This document shows positions 8,239 to 15,817 of a stretch of DNA of 47,825 nucleotides, piece after piece. The translations under genes were made by a program, and so were the position numbers. How positions within the stretch are numbered: the stretch's first letter is position 1; each line of letters opens with the position of its first letter. The DNA is from CAYJHC01 sp964370035. GTDB taxonomy: Bacteria; Bacillota; Clostridia; Peptostreptococcales; Anaerovoracaceae. The DNA lies in the NCBI GenBank assembly GCA_964370035.1, contig CAYJGT010000002.1:1-47825 (forward strand). Reading direction: 5' to 3'. The notes beneath the pieces were generated by a model that was not told the origin of the DNA, did not search any database, and worked only from the letters and a program-made list of their open reading frames with translations.

Positions 8239-9411
8239 TTACCAACCAGTATAAATCTCAGGTCCACGCTTTTTAATTTGTCCGCTTACTACGATACGCT
8301 GAATTTCTGAAGTTCCTTCCCATATTCTGTCAACACGCGTATCTCTAAATAGACGCTCTACTGGATTTTCTCTCATATATCCACGTCCACCTAAGATTTG
8401 AACTGCTTTATCACAAACACGACCAACCATCTCAGAAGTGTAAAGCTTTATTGCTGAAGCTTTTGCATGACGCATTTTACGATCTGCTTCTGGTTGAGAA
8501 ATTTCCCAACAAACACGATATAGCATGCTCTTTGCAGCCATAATATCCATAGCCATATCAGCTAGCATAAACTCTATTGCTTGGCAGTCACGAATAACCT
8601 GTCCACCAAATGTCTTACGAGTTGCAGCAAATTCATTCGCTACATTAAGAGCACGAGTAGCTCCACCAACGCAACGAGCAGCAATTCCTAAACGAGCTTC
8701 TACAAACCAGTCTTTAGTAAAATCAAACCCTTGTCCTACTTTACCTAGGATTCTTGACTCGTCAACTACTACATCTTCAAATACGAACTCAGGGTGTTTA
8801 AATGCAAAATGGTGAGTAAATTGAGGTGTACGTTTAATGCTTACTCCCGGTGCATCCTTTTCCACAAAGAATACCGTAGCTTTGTCAACGTCTCCATCAA
8901 CATGTGCATGAACTAATAAGAAATCAGCTACATCTCCAACTGTTACATACCATTTTTCTCCGTTAATCTTATATCCACCGTCACATTTGTCAGCTCTAGT
9001 CAAACACATTGTTGGGTCAGAACCAGCATCTGCCTCTGTTATTGCATACGCATCTCTACGTTTGTTTTGGCAAGCTGGAATCAAATATTCTTCAATCTGA
9101 TCTTGGTTGCCAAAGCACATTGGGTATGAAGGCTGTGGTACAGCGTCCCAGATAGCTCCTGTTGACTGGCCTAATTGCTCACTAACTAGCATTTGCTCAA
9201 ATAATGTCATACCTTGTCCGCCATGTTCTTTTTTATGGTTAGTTGCATTAAATCCCCAGTCCATTACCTTTTGATTAATAATTGCATGTGTTTCTTTAGT
9301 TAACCCATCATTTTCTTCGCATTCCATTTCATGCGGAAATAATACCTCTTGCGTAAATGCTTTTGCTTTTTCCGCTAACTCGCGATGCTCTTTGCTTAAT
9401 GTGAAATCCAT
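8239..9411 (-). CDS. Acyl-CoA dehydrogenase (CaiA/BbuA-type candidate)
   Basis: The 390-residue product is a full-length acyl-CoA dehydrogenase: an N-terminal helical domain, the FAD-contact motif AITEADAGSDP near residues 123-133, and a C-terminal domain ending in RIWEGTSEIQR. Glu365 of that motif is at the position of the catalytic base of medium-chain acyl-CoA dehydrogenase. It is the first gene after the MerR-type promoter. Next to a BCCT carrier and CaiB-type transferases it could be a crotonobetainyl-CoA reductase like CaiA, or a gamma-butyrobetainyl-CoA enzyme that eliminates trimethylamine, as reported for the bbu/gbu system. The sequence alone does not decide. GGAG precedes the ATG. 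Confidence 0.93.
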   Translation of the reverse strand: MDFTLSKEHRELAEKAKAFTQEVLFPHEMECEENDGLTKETHAIINQKVMDWGFNATNHKKEHGGQGMTLFEQMLVSEQLGQSTGAIWDAVPQPSYPMCFGNQDQIEEYLIPACQNKRRDAYAITEADAGSDPTMCLTRADKCDGGYKINGEKWYVTVGDVADFLLVHAHVDGDVDKATVFFVEKDAPGVSIKRTPQFTHHFAFKHPEFVFEDVVVDESRILGKVGQGFDFTKDWFVEARLGIAARCVGGATRALNVANEFAATRKTFGGQVIRDCQAIEFMLADMAMDIMAAKSMLYRVCWEISQPEADRKMRHAKASAIKLYTSEMVGRVCDKAVQILGGRGYMRENPVERLFRDTRVDRIWEGTSEIQRIVVSGQIKKRGPEIYTGW

Positions 9412-9483
9412 ATTTTCTCCTTCCCATTAATTACAATTTCAAATACCTTTAATCCTAAAATGTTGTTATAAGTTATACTCTTC

Positions 9484-9502
9484 AATAACTATATTTGTTA
9501 TT
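9484..9502. promoter_or_regulatory. Dyad AATAAC-N7-GTTATT at the predicted transcription start
   Basis: The 19-bp element has perfect six-base arms and lies just downstream of the -10 box of the minus-strand promoter, at the likely start site. It is a candidate operator or leader element. Just beside it ATTCGCAT (9503-9510) is matched in inverted form by ATGCGAAT at 9561-9568. Confidence 0.4.
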
Positions 9503-9508
9503 ATTCGC

Positions 9509-9539
9509 ATTATATTCTCTGCATATAACTGCCTCGCAA
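9509..9539 (-). promoter_or_regulatory. MerR-type promoter (19-bp spacer) for the dehydrogenase gene
   Basis: On the minus strand TTGCGA (9539 to 9534) and a perfect TATAAT (9514 to 9509) are separated by 19 bases. Ordinary sigma-A promoters have 17; an over-long 19-20 base spacer is the hallmark of promoters activated by MerR-family proteins, which untwist the DNA. The divergent gene encodes a MerR-like HTH protein. Confidence 0.65.
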
Positions 9540-9614
9540 TACCTTTTTACAAAAAAATATATGCGAATTGTCCACTTAACTACTTCCCGTAATGGTTTTT
9601 TCTATAAAACACAC

Positions 9615-9638
9615 AAAGTATCCACCTAGGTACACTTT
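9615..9638. promoter_or_regulatory. Dyad near the regulator gene promoter
   Basis: AAAGT and ACTTT flank the palindrome ACCTAGGT, slightly off centre. It lies about 20 bases before a TATAAT at 9659-9664, overlapping the likely -35 region of the regulator gene, a position suited to autorepression. Confidence 0.35.
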
Positions 9639-9726
9639 TTCATTGCTATTCATAGTCATATAATGTAAAATTACAGTAATAACTTTTCCCTTTATACTTT
9701 ATCGCGATTGTTGTTTAGGAGATAAT

Positions 9727-11028
9727 ATGAAAAAAGGTGAATTTTGCAAATATTTTAATGTACCGCTTAGTACCGTAAGATTTTATATCGAATGCGGCCT
9801 TCTCGTTCCAAAAAAATGTGGACACCAGTTTATTTTTTCTGAAGAAGATATTAGAGATATGAATATAATTAATAAGCTACACGATTTAGCTTTTTCTAAT
9901 TCTGAAATAAAAAACTACCTAAAGGTAGTTAGATTATATGCGGCAAACGATCCTTCAATAGATGAAAAAGAGTTAAGTTTATTTCATGAAAAAAGGCATC
10001 AATTAGAAGCAAGTATAAGAACTATGAGTAAACAATTGGCATCATTGGAAGCTTCGATCCAAGAAAGAGGTTCCGCACATCAAGAAGAACCTGTTGCTAA
10101 TTCTTTAGGAGTCCCTCTAGACTTTTTACCTTTTTTGGCCTGCCCTAACTGCACTTCCTCTTTAAATCTGGTAGATGCAAAAATTAGCAATATGAAAATC
10201 TCCCATGGAGCATTCCTTTGCGATTGCGGTTATAGAATTGCCATAGACGATGGAATTCTACTAGTGGAAGATCCTCTCTCTAATTATTACGAGAGTGATG
10301 AATTTGATATGGACCACTATGGAGTCGTAGCCTCTAAAGATCCAGACTTTGTTTTCTTTGAGCATATGGATAGAATCAACCCAGAAGTTGTAACCTTGTT
10401 AAATAAAGCTTACTCTTGGGGAAACACTAAACTCCAAGAAGCACCTTTATGCAAACCTGTAATTTTTTTGCCAGATTTATCTAGCCACTATTTTTATATG
10501 ACCATGCATGAAGAGTATTACAAAGATGCCCTAATAGTTATATCTGGTTTTTCTAAAAAACACATCACTTCTATAAAAAAACATATTGAAATTTTCAACA
10601 AACATAATTTAAAAATACTATTCGTAGCAAATACAATTCATACCTTGCCTCTTAAACCGAAAATTTTCGACCTTTGTATTGACATGGGAGCATCATACAA
10701 CTTTTCCTACTACCACAACTACTCTATGTTTACACGGGTTCGTCCCTATTTAAGCAACAGTTGTCAAACCATAGGGCTAAGTAAGTATTATGATAAAAAC
10801 TCTCAAACCTTAAAGGAAATAAAAAAGTTATACAAAAATTCATATTGCAACTATTCATTACTATCTACATTTAAGCACGAACTTTGCAAAAATCAATTAG
10901 CTTTAGTAGAGTTAACCGAAATAGGTACTATCAAAAATCCTGGGGATTACTATAGGCATCATATTCCTGGCGAAACACAAACTTTCTTCACCTACATCGC
11001 TGAAGCAAATACATCGGAAAAAATATAA
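9727..11028 (+). CDS. MerR-like HTH regulator fused to Trm112-like and degenerate methyltransferase-like domains
   Basis: The 433-residue product starts with a MerR-type winged helix (residues 1-70; LSTVRFYIECGLLVPKK is the recognition part) and a short coiled region (80-115). Then come CPNC (Cys139/142) and CDCG (Cys165/167), spaced like a Trm112/RlmA zinc knuckle. From about 240 the order VIFLPD, ALIVISGFS, HTLPLKPKIFDLCIDMG follows the strands of a class I methyltransferase. The first-strand motif, normally LDxGxGxG, has no glycines, so SAM binding in the usual way is unlikely and the domain may be a ligand sensor. TAGGAG precedes the ATG. Its divergent position suggests it controls the cluster. 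The methyltransferase-like reading is moderately secure; the effector is unknown. Confidence 0.8.
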   Translation: MKKGEFCKYFNVPLSTVRFYIECGLLVPKKCGHQFIFSEEDIRDMNIINKLHDLAFSNSEIKNYLKVVRLYAANDPSIDEKELSLFHEKRHQLEASIRTMSKQLASLEASIQERGSAHQEEPVANSLGVPLDFLPFLACPNCTSSLNLVDAKISNMKISHGAFLCDCGYRIAIDDGILLVEDPLSNYYESDEFDMDHYGVVASKDPDFVFFEHMDRINPEVVTLLNKAYSWGNTKLQEAPLCKPVIFLPDLSSHYFYMTMHEEYYKDALIVISGFSKKHITSIKKHIEIFNKHNLKILFVANTIHTLPLKPKIFDLCIDMGASYNFSYYHNYSMFTRVRPYLSNSCQTIGLSKYYDKNSQTLKEIKKLYKNSYCNYSLLSTFKHELCKNQLALVELTEIGTIKNPGDYYRHHIPGETQTFFTYIAEANTSEKI

Positions 11029-11060
11029 CATTGATTATAATAATAGGTCACAACTAGTTT

Positions 11061-11099
11061 AAAAAAGGGTTAGCTTTCATTATTAAAGTTACCCTTTTT
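11061..11099. terminator. Bidirectional terminator between convergent genes
   Basis: An AAAAAGGGT-type arm pairs with ACCCTTTTT around an imperfect inner stem, giving A- and T-runs on both sides. It covers the stop codon of the minus-strand DMT gene and lies about 35 bases after the regulator gene, so it can end both transcripts. Confidence 0.7.
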
Positions 11100-11999
11100 A
11101 TTTTTTCGCACCCAATTTACACCTACAATTCCGCCTAGCATACACAGAGTTCCTATTAATGTTCCAATTGTAGCCGCTTCTCCTAAGAATAATATTCCTG
11201 CAATTACTCCTACTACTGTAGTTCCAATTAGCACTAAAGTTCCTGCAATATGTATTGATAATTTTGACAAAGTATAGTTATAAGCAAAGTAAGCCCAAAA
11301 TGAGCTTAGGGTTCCCAAATACAGTATAGGTAACAAATGGTCTGTTTCTAAGAATACCTTTGTGTAGGTTTCCACTCCAAACCCAAGCACAAAGTTTAAA
11401 GTATTGAAAAATATTAGACCTACAATATTCATCATATAGGTTATTTCAAAGGCAGAATAGTTTTTCGAAACTTTCGCGACAACCCCTGCATAAATAGCGC
11501 CCACTACCAAAGTAGTTAGTAAGAAGATATATCCTGTAATTTCTCCTCCTACTTTTAAATTTCCGCCAAATAAGGCTACAATTATTACCCCTAAAATAGA
11601 AATAATAATGCTGCAAAATTGTATTTTAGTAACCCTTTGTTTTAAAAATAGTGCTGCAACAATCAAGGATGCCATAGGCGCTAAAGCTAATACTATTGAA
11701 GCTTCCGTAGCTGTTGTTAAAGCAATCCCTTCCACTTCCAACATTCCATATATACATGGTTCCAATATTCCTATCAAAAGAAGTATCCCTATATCTTTTT
11801 TCTTGAATCTAATTTCAATTTTTCTAATTAAAATGAATAGTGTCATTACAATAACCGCAATAATCATTCTAGATGCCATCAGTTCAATTAAATGCAATTC
11901 ATTAGTAGTATCTTTGACTACTGCTATTGCTCCTCCCCAAGTCACGGCTGATGATACACCTAGTATATAAGCTAAAATTGGCTTTTTTGTCTTCCCCAT
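11070..11999 (-). CDS. EamA/DMT-family transporter
   Basis: The 309-residue product has ten hydrophobic segments in two EamA repeats. The first repeat starts with GVSSAVTWGGAIAVVKD near residues 14-30 and the second around residue 155. The tail is basic. It belongs to the drug/metabolite transporter superfamily, and its substrate is not predictable. It is about 300 residues, as usual. It lies convergent to the MerR-like regulator gene and downstream of groEL, from which it is separated by a strong terminator, so it probably has its own promoter within 12000-12040. Confidence 0.85.
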   Translation of the reverse strand: MGKTKKPILAYILGVSSAVTWGGAIAVVKDTTNELHLIELMASRMIIAVIVMTLFILIRKIEIRFKKKDIGILLLIGILEPCIYGMLEVEGIALTTATEASIVLALAPMASLIVAALFLKQRVTKIQFCSIIISILGVIIVALFGGNLKVGGEITGYIFLLTTLVVGAIYAGVVAKVSKNYSAFEITYMMNIVGLIFFNTLNFVLGFGVETYTKVFLETDHLLPILYLGTLSSFWAYFAYNYTLSKLSIHIAGTLVLIGTTVVGVIAGILFLGEAATIGTLIGTLCMLGGIVGVNWVRKNKKGNFNNES

Positions 12000-12040
12000 A
12001 ATCCCTCCATTTTCTAATTTCCGAAGTTAGTATATCATTA

Positions 12041-12075
12041 AAAAAAGACCGTTGCAACGCAACAGTCTTTTTTTA
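12041..12075 (-). terminator. Rho-independent terminator of groESL
   Basis: GTTGC and GCAAC form the top of the stem around a three-base loop; GAC/GTC and a flanking A-run/T-run extend it past one mismatch. Seven T residues follow on the minus strand. It lies about 100 bases after the groEL stop. Confidence 0.85.
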
Positions 12076-12174
12076 TAATACACAGCAAATATATTACTAG
12101 TTTATTACTAATATATTCTTTTTTTGTTTCCTAAATCTTACTTACCCTAAGTTAACGTTTGTGGATTCCGCCAA

Positions 12175-13809
12175 TTACATCATTCCCGGCATCCCACCAC
12201 CCATTGGAGGCATTGAAGGCATCATTGGTTCTTCCGACTTTAATGTAACTATGCAACTTTCTGTTGTCAATAACATTGCTGAAACTGACGCTGCATTCTC
12301 TAATGCCGACCTTGTAACTTTAGCAGGATCAACAATACCACACTCTAGTAAATTCTCATACACTTCAGTAGCAGCATTAAACCCAACGCCATTACCCCTA
12401 GATTTTACTTCTGCAATTACTACGCTTCCTTCTAAGCCTGCATTTTCAGCAATCTGCCTAACTGGCTCTTCCAATGCTCTAACTACAATATTTGCTCCGA
12501 TTTTTTCATCTCCTGTTAATCCCTCTGCACAAGCTGCTACTGCAGGGATTGTATTTGCTAGGGCAACACCGCCACCAGAAACAATTCCCTCTTCTACTGC
12601 TGCCTTAGTTGCATTTAACGCATCTTCTATTCTAAGTTTTCTCTCTTTAAGTTCTGTCTCTGTTGCCGCTCCAACTTTGATTACTGCTACACCACCATTT
12701 AGTTTGGCTAGTCTTTCTTGCGATTTTTCTCTATCAAAGTCTGAATCTGTTTCTGCTATAATCTTCTTGATGTTTGCAATTCTTGCATCAATCTCATCTT
12801 TATCTCCAGCACCATCTACGATTGTAGTGAACTCTTTTCCAACCTTAACTGTTGCTGCATTTCCAAGCATATCAACTGTAGCTTCCTTTAAGTCATATCC
12901 AACTTCTTCAGAAATTACAACTCCCCCTGTAAGTGTTGCAATATCTTCCATCAAAGCTTTTCTTCTTTCACCAAATCCTGGAGCTTTTACTGCAATACAC
13001 TCAAAAGTTCCTCTAAGCTTATTCACTACTAGAGTTGCTAAGGCTTCTCCATCCACATCTTCGGCTATAATCACAAGTTTTCTTCCCTCTTTTACAACCT
13101 GCTCTAAAATAGGAAGAATTTCTTGGATATTTGAAATCTTCTTATCTGTCAATAGTATATATGGATTCTCATAAAGGGCTTCCATTTTCTCAGTATCTGT
13201 CACCATGTATGGAGATAAGTAACCTCTGTCAAACTGCATACCTTCCACCACATCTAGTGTTGTTCCCATTGACTTTGATTCTTCAATTGTTATTACTCCG
13301 TCATTACCAACTTTTTCCATAGCTTCGGCAATAAGTTGTCCAATTTCTTCGCTATCAGATGAAACTGCAGCTACCTGAGTAATGCTTGCTTTGTCTTCTA
13401 CTGCTTTTGAGTTATTTTTTATTTCTTTAACAGCAACATCCACAGCTGCTTTTATTCCTCTTTTTAGCATCATTGGATTTGCACCAGCAACTACATTTCT
13501 AAGACCCTCCCTTACTATGGATTGCGCAAGAAGTGTAGCTGTGGTAGTTCCATCTCCTGCCACATCATTTGTCTTAGTCGCTACTTCTTTCACTAGTTGA
13601 GCTCCCATGTTTTCTACTGGGTCATCTAATTCTATATGTTTTGCAATTGTAACTCCATCATTAGTAATTAACGGCGAACCATAGCTACTTTCAATCAGCA
13701 CATTTCTTCCTTTTGGGCCTAGAGTAATCTTAACTGTATTAGCAAGCTGGTCCACTCCAGATTGTAGTTTTTTTCTTGCATCTTCATTATAATAAATTTC
13801 TTTTGCCAT
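12175..13809 (-). CDS. groEL: Chaperonin GroEL (Hsp60)
   Basis: The 544-residue product is a standard group I chaperonin. It shows the nucleotide motifs KITLGPKGRNV (near residue 28) and GDGTTTATLLAQ (near 86), and the Gly/Met-rich end GGGMPGMM. It forms the double-ring folding chamber with GroES in the cytoplasm. AAGGAG precedes the ATG. It follows groES after 170 bases, longer than in most groESL operons, with no promoter that I could pick out, so both genes are probably read from the CIRCE-controlled promoter. Confidence 0.98.
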   Translation of the reverse strand: MAKEIYYNEDARKKLQSGVDQLANTVKITLGPKGRNVLIESSYGSPLITNDGVTIAKHIELDDPVENMGAQLVKEVATKTNDVAGDGTTTATLLAQSIVREGLRNVVAGANPMMLKRGIKAAVDVAVKEIKNNSKAVEDKASITQVAAVSSDSEEIGQLIAEAMEKVGNDGVITIEESKSMGTTLDVVEGMQFDRGYLSPYMVTDTEKMEALYENPYILLTDKKISNIQEILPILEQVVKEGRKLVIIAEDVDGEALATLVVNKLRGTFECIAVKAPGFGERRKALMEDIATLTGGVVISEEVGYDLKEATVDMLGNAATVKVGKEFTTIVDGAGDKDEIDARIANIKKIIAETDSDFDREKSQERLAKLNGGVAVIKVGAATETELKERKLRIEDALNATKAAVEEGIVSGGGVALANTIPAVAACAEGLTGDEKIGANIVVRALEEPVRQIAENAGLEGSVVIAEVKSRGNGVGFNAATEVYENLLECGIVDPAKVTRSALENAASVSAMLLTTESCIVTLKSEEPMMPSMPPMGGGMPGMM

Positions 13810-13979
13810 TTCTTAGTCTCCTTAATACTTCTATTTAGTTATTTTTTCTTACAAATTCCCTATTACTTCAAATAAGGTTTCGACTCACAACTCTTTATAT
13901 AATTATGTTTTCTTCTTACGCCACAGGGAATTATTTTCTGTTGTCAATATTTGTCTTTCAACATATTATTATACTAATC

Positions 13980-14261
13980 CTACTTTTCTATTTTTGCTAA
14001 AATATCTCTTTGAGAAAGAATCGTATACTCTTGTCCTTCGTATTTAACATTTGTTCCAGCATACTGGGCAAAAATTACTGTATCCCCTTCCGCTAGTTCC
14101 ATTGGCTCTTCTTCACTTCCCGGTCCAACTGCTAAAACATTAGCAATTTGTGGTTGCTCTTTTGCTTGTCCTGGCAGCACAATTCCACTAGCAGTTTTTT
14201 CCTCAGCTTCTAGCCTTTTAATAACAACTTTTGTTCCCAACGGTTTAATTCCTACACCCAT
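13980..14261 (-). CDS. groES: Co-chaperonin GroES (Hsp10)
   Basis: The 93-residue product has the GroES opening IKPLGTKVVIKRLEAEEKTA and the mobile loop TASGIVLPGQAKEQP (residues 23-37) that contacts GroEL. It forms the heptameric lid of the chaperonin. Its length is typical. The gene is the first of groESL, 50 bases downstream of a perfect CIRCE operator, so HrcA should repress it and heat or misfolded protein should release it. Confidence 0.98.
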   Translation of the reverse strand: MGVGIKPLGTKVVIKRLEAEEKTASGIVLPGQAKEQPQIANVLAVGPGSEEEPMELAEGDTVIFAQYAGTNVKYEGQEYTILSQRDILAKIEK

Positions 14262-14310
14262 TTTGTCCTCCTATTTTATTTTTACCTTAAATTTTATTAA
14301 TCGCGTTTTG

Positions 14311-14337
14311 TTAGCACTCTTTCTTTATGAGTGCTAA
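14311..14337 (-). promoter_or_regulatory. CIRCE operator (HrcA binding site)
   Basis: TTAGCACTC and GAGTGCTAA are separated by exactly nine bases, a perfect match to the CIRCE consensus. It overlaps the predicted transcription start of groES. Confidence 0.97.
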
Positions 14338-14341
14338 CTAT

Positions 14342-14369
14342 ATTTTACTATTTTTTTCTTTCCTGTCAA
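14342..14369 (-). promoter_or_regulatory. Sigma-A promoter of groESL
   Basis: On the minus strand TTGACA (14369 to 14364) and TAAAAT (14347 to 14342) are 16 bases apart, directly upstream of the CIRCE element. Confidence 0.85.
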
Positions 14370-14396
14370 TAGGATATTTAAAATTTTTTTATTTAA

Positions 14397-15434
14397 TTAG
14401 TTGAATAAGGCTCCCACTACAAAGTCGAACTTTTCTCTTTCTTTTTCTTCAGCTTTTATTAATTCCAATTCATGCTCCAACGCTGCAATAACTGCTCTTT
14501 GTTCTTCTAAAGCCTCATCTAAACTTTCTTGCTGTATTATTGCAACATCCGAATATAAGGAGGCCATCTGATTTACAACCTTATCATCCCATTTTGAACT
14601 TGTTGCATATCTTTTATTTACATCTGTTGCAGTGGTACCTGAATAAAGACTTCCACTAGGATGCAAATAATTATTTCCTAAACCTTCAGCAACTGCCATT
14701 ATATTATCTTCTTTGGTGGCATAACCACTCGAGCCATATCCAAACATATTATTAGGCCTAAAGTTAATGGTTCCCCAAGCGCTTTCTAGTGCTGCTATAC
14801 TTACGAGAAACATAGCATTTACATTATGAGTTTTTTCCGCCTCAATAAAAGCCTCTTCTAAACCTACAGTTCCCCCTTTTAATAAAGGCGCTAACTCCTC
14901 AGCAGTAACTCCACTTGGCTGAGATAGATCCATTTCCCATATTTCACTATGGGTAAAAATATCCACTTCTTTTTCTATAGCCTCTAAGGCCTGATTCGCT
15001 ATGGCTATTTCAACTTCTGCCTCTGCAACTTTTCTTTCAAACTTCAAAACTTCTTGCGCTTCAACTGAAGCTAAATGTCCTACAAATGCTCCTGCACCTA
15101 TAAGAAGTAATACTACAACAAAACTGCTAGCAACTATAAAAGGTCTTTTCTTTATTTTTCTAATAAGTTTTACTATTATTTTCTTCTTTCCTTTTTCTGC
15201 CTTCGCTTCTTCTTCCACTTTTTCTATATTGCAACTTACTTGGAAGCTATTCTCGCAATTCTCAACAAATGCATTTTCCTCATTTTCCAAGATACCTTTC
15301 CCTTTATTCTTTTCTATGTCCTTTAGGCAATCCTCTATAATTGCATTATTTACTTTCTTCTTATTATTCAACTTAACTTTTTCAATCTTACACTCTCTAA
15401 TATACTTATTTAATCTTAATTTAGACGTTCTCAT
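14397..15434 (-). CDS. Membrane-anchored glucosaminidase (GH73-like)
   Basis: The 345-residue product has a charged N-terminal part of about 95 residues, one transmembrane helix (about 98-118), a short coiled region (125-155), a glucosaminidase-type domain (about 180-305) and a second coiled tail. The motif AALESAWG contains Glu217, which matches the catalytic acid of GH73 enzymes such as LytG, and NNMFGYGSSGYAT and YATSSKWDDKV fit the rest of the family. It should cleave N-acetylglucosamine bonds in peptidoglycan outside the membrane. The cytoplasmic arm is unusually long. AAGGA precedes the ATG. A promoter with a compact hairpin leader lies 130-170 bases upstream. Confidence 0.85.
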   Translation of the reverse strand: MRTSKLRLNKYIRECKIEKVKLNNKKKVNNAIIEDCLKDIEKNKGKGILENEENAFVENCENSFQVSCNIEKVEEEAKAEKGKKKIIVKLIRKIKKRPFIVASSFVVVLLLIGAGAFVGHLASVEAQEVLKFERKVAEAEVEIAIANQALEAIEKEVDIFTHSEIWEMDLSQPSGVTAEELAPLLKGGTVGLEEAFIEAEKTHNVNAMFLVSIAALESAWGTINFRPNNMFGYGSSGYATKEDNIMAVAEGLGNNYLHPSGSLYSGTTATDVNKRYATSSKWDDKVVNQMASLYSDVAIIQQESLDEALEEQRAVIAALEHELELIKAEEKEREKFDFVVGALFN

Positions 15435-15519
15435 TTTTTCCTTCTTTCATATCCGTATATCCTGCTGTCTTTTTTATGTTTGCTATCCTAATTATAAATT
15501 TCCCTTACATTTAATAAAC

Positions 15520-15567
15520 AAAAAAGCCACCTACTACGTTGTCTTTATTCCAACATTTCAATGGCTC
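15520..15567 (-). ncRNA. Promoter-proximal hairpin with U-tract: attenuator or small RNA candidate
   Basis: Beginning at about the predicted start site, GAGCCATT pairs with GGTGGCTT (with wobbles), then an internal loop has GAA opposite AGUA, then ATGTTG pairs with CAACGT around a nine-base loop. A T6 run follows. GAA/AGUA is the consensus of a loop-E (bulged-G) motif. The whole could be a 50-nt RNA ending at its own terminator, or an attenuator in front of the glucosaminidase gene. Folded by eye. Confidence 0.45.
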
Positions 15568-15573
15568 GTAGTT

Positions 15574-15602
15574 ATTTTATCATATTTAGCCGCATATTGC
15601 AA
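15574..15602 (-). promoter_or_regulatory. Promoter upstream of the hairpin leader
   Basis: TTGCAA (15602 to 15597) and TAAAAT (15579 to 15574) are 17 bases apart, and TGA directly before the -10 box makes it an extended -10. Transcription should start near 15567, the first base of the hairpin. Confidence 0.7.
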
Positions 15603-15631
15603 ACTTGCCTATTCAGCGAATTGCATGCACA

Positions 15632-15649
15632 AATATCAGTATTGATATT
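15632..15649. promoter_or_regulatory. Dyad AATATCA-N4-TGATATT
   Basis: A perfect seven-base inverted repeat lies 30-47 bases upstream of the -35 box of the leader promoter. It may bind a regulator of the glucosaminidase gene. Confidence 0.35.
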
Positions 15650-15817
15650 ATTCTTATCTTTTAGAAAATTTTAAAGCATATTTTATAAAGCTAAGCAAAG
15701 TATAGTCTTTTTAACCACTGACACTTCTTTCCGTAAATATATTTCTTTTATCCTATTCTTTCACTTCACCTTAATAGTGGTGATTAATTTCTAGCCATTA
15801 CTTTATCTCTTGATTCA

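Larger units (their letters stand above)
9412..9726. other. Divergent control region of regulator and catabolic cluster
   Basis: The 315 bases between the dehydrogenase and the regulator gene hold a MerR-type promoter on the minus strand, a TATAAT at 9659-9664 that could serve the regulator gene (weak -35), and several dyads described separately. No small gene was seen. Confidence 0.7.
15435..15817. other. Intergenic region, glucosaminidase leader
   Basis: The 383 bases contain, reading the minus strand, the end of the htrA transcript, a dyad at 15632-15649, a promoter at 15574-15602, and a hairpin with a U-tract at about 15520-15567. No clear htrA terminator with a T-run was found; GGTGA/TCACC near 15765-15782 is a weak hairpin only. 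Confidence 0.6.

Noticed and set aside
12161..13174. A 337-residue open frame on the plus strand
   Set aside because: It lies wholly opposite groEL, has no ribosome site and a Ser/Thr/Pro/Ala-rich composition expected from the antisense of a conserved coding gene.
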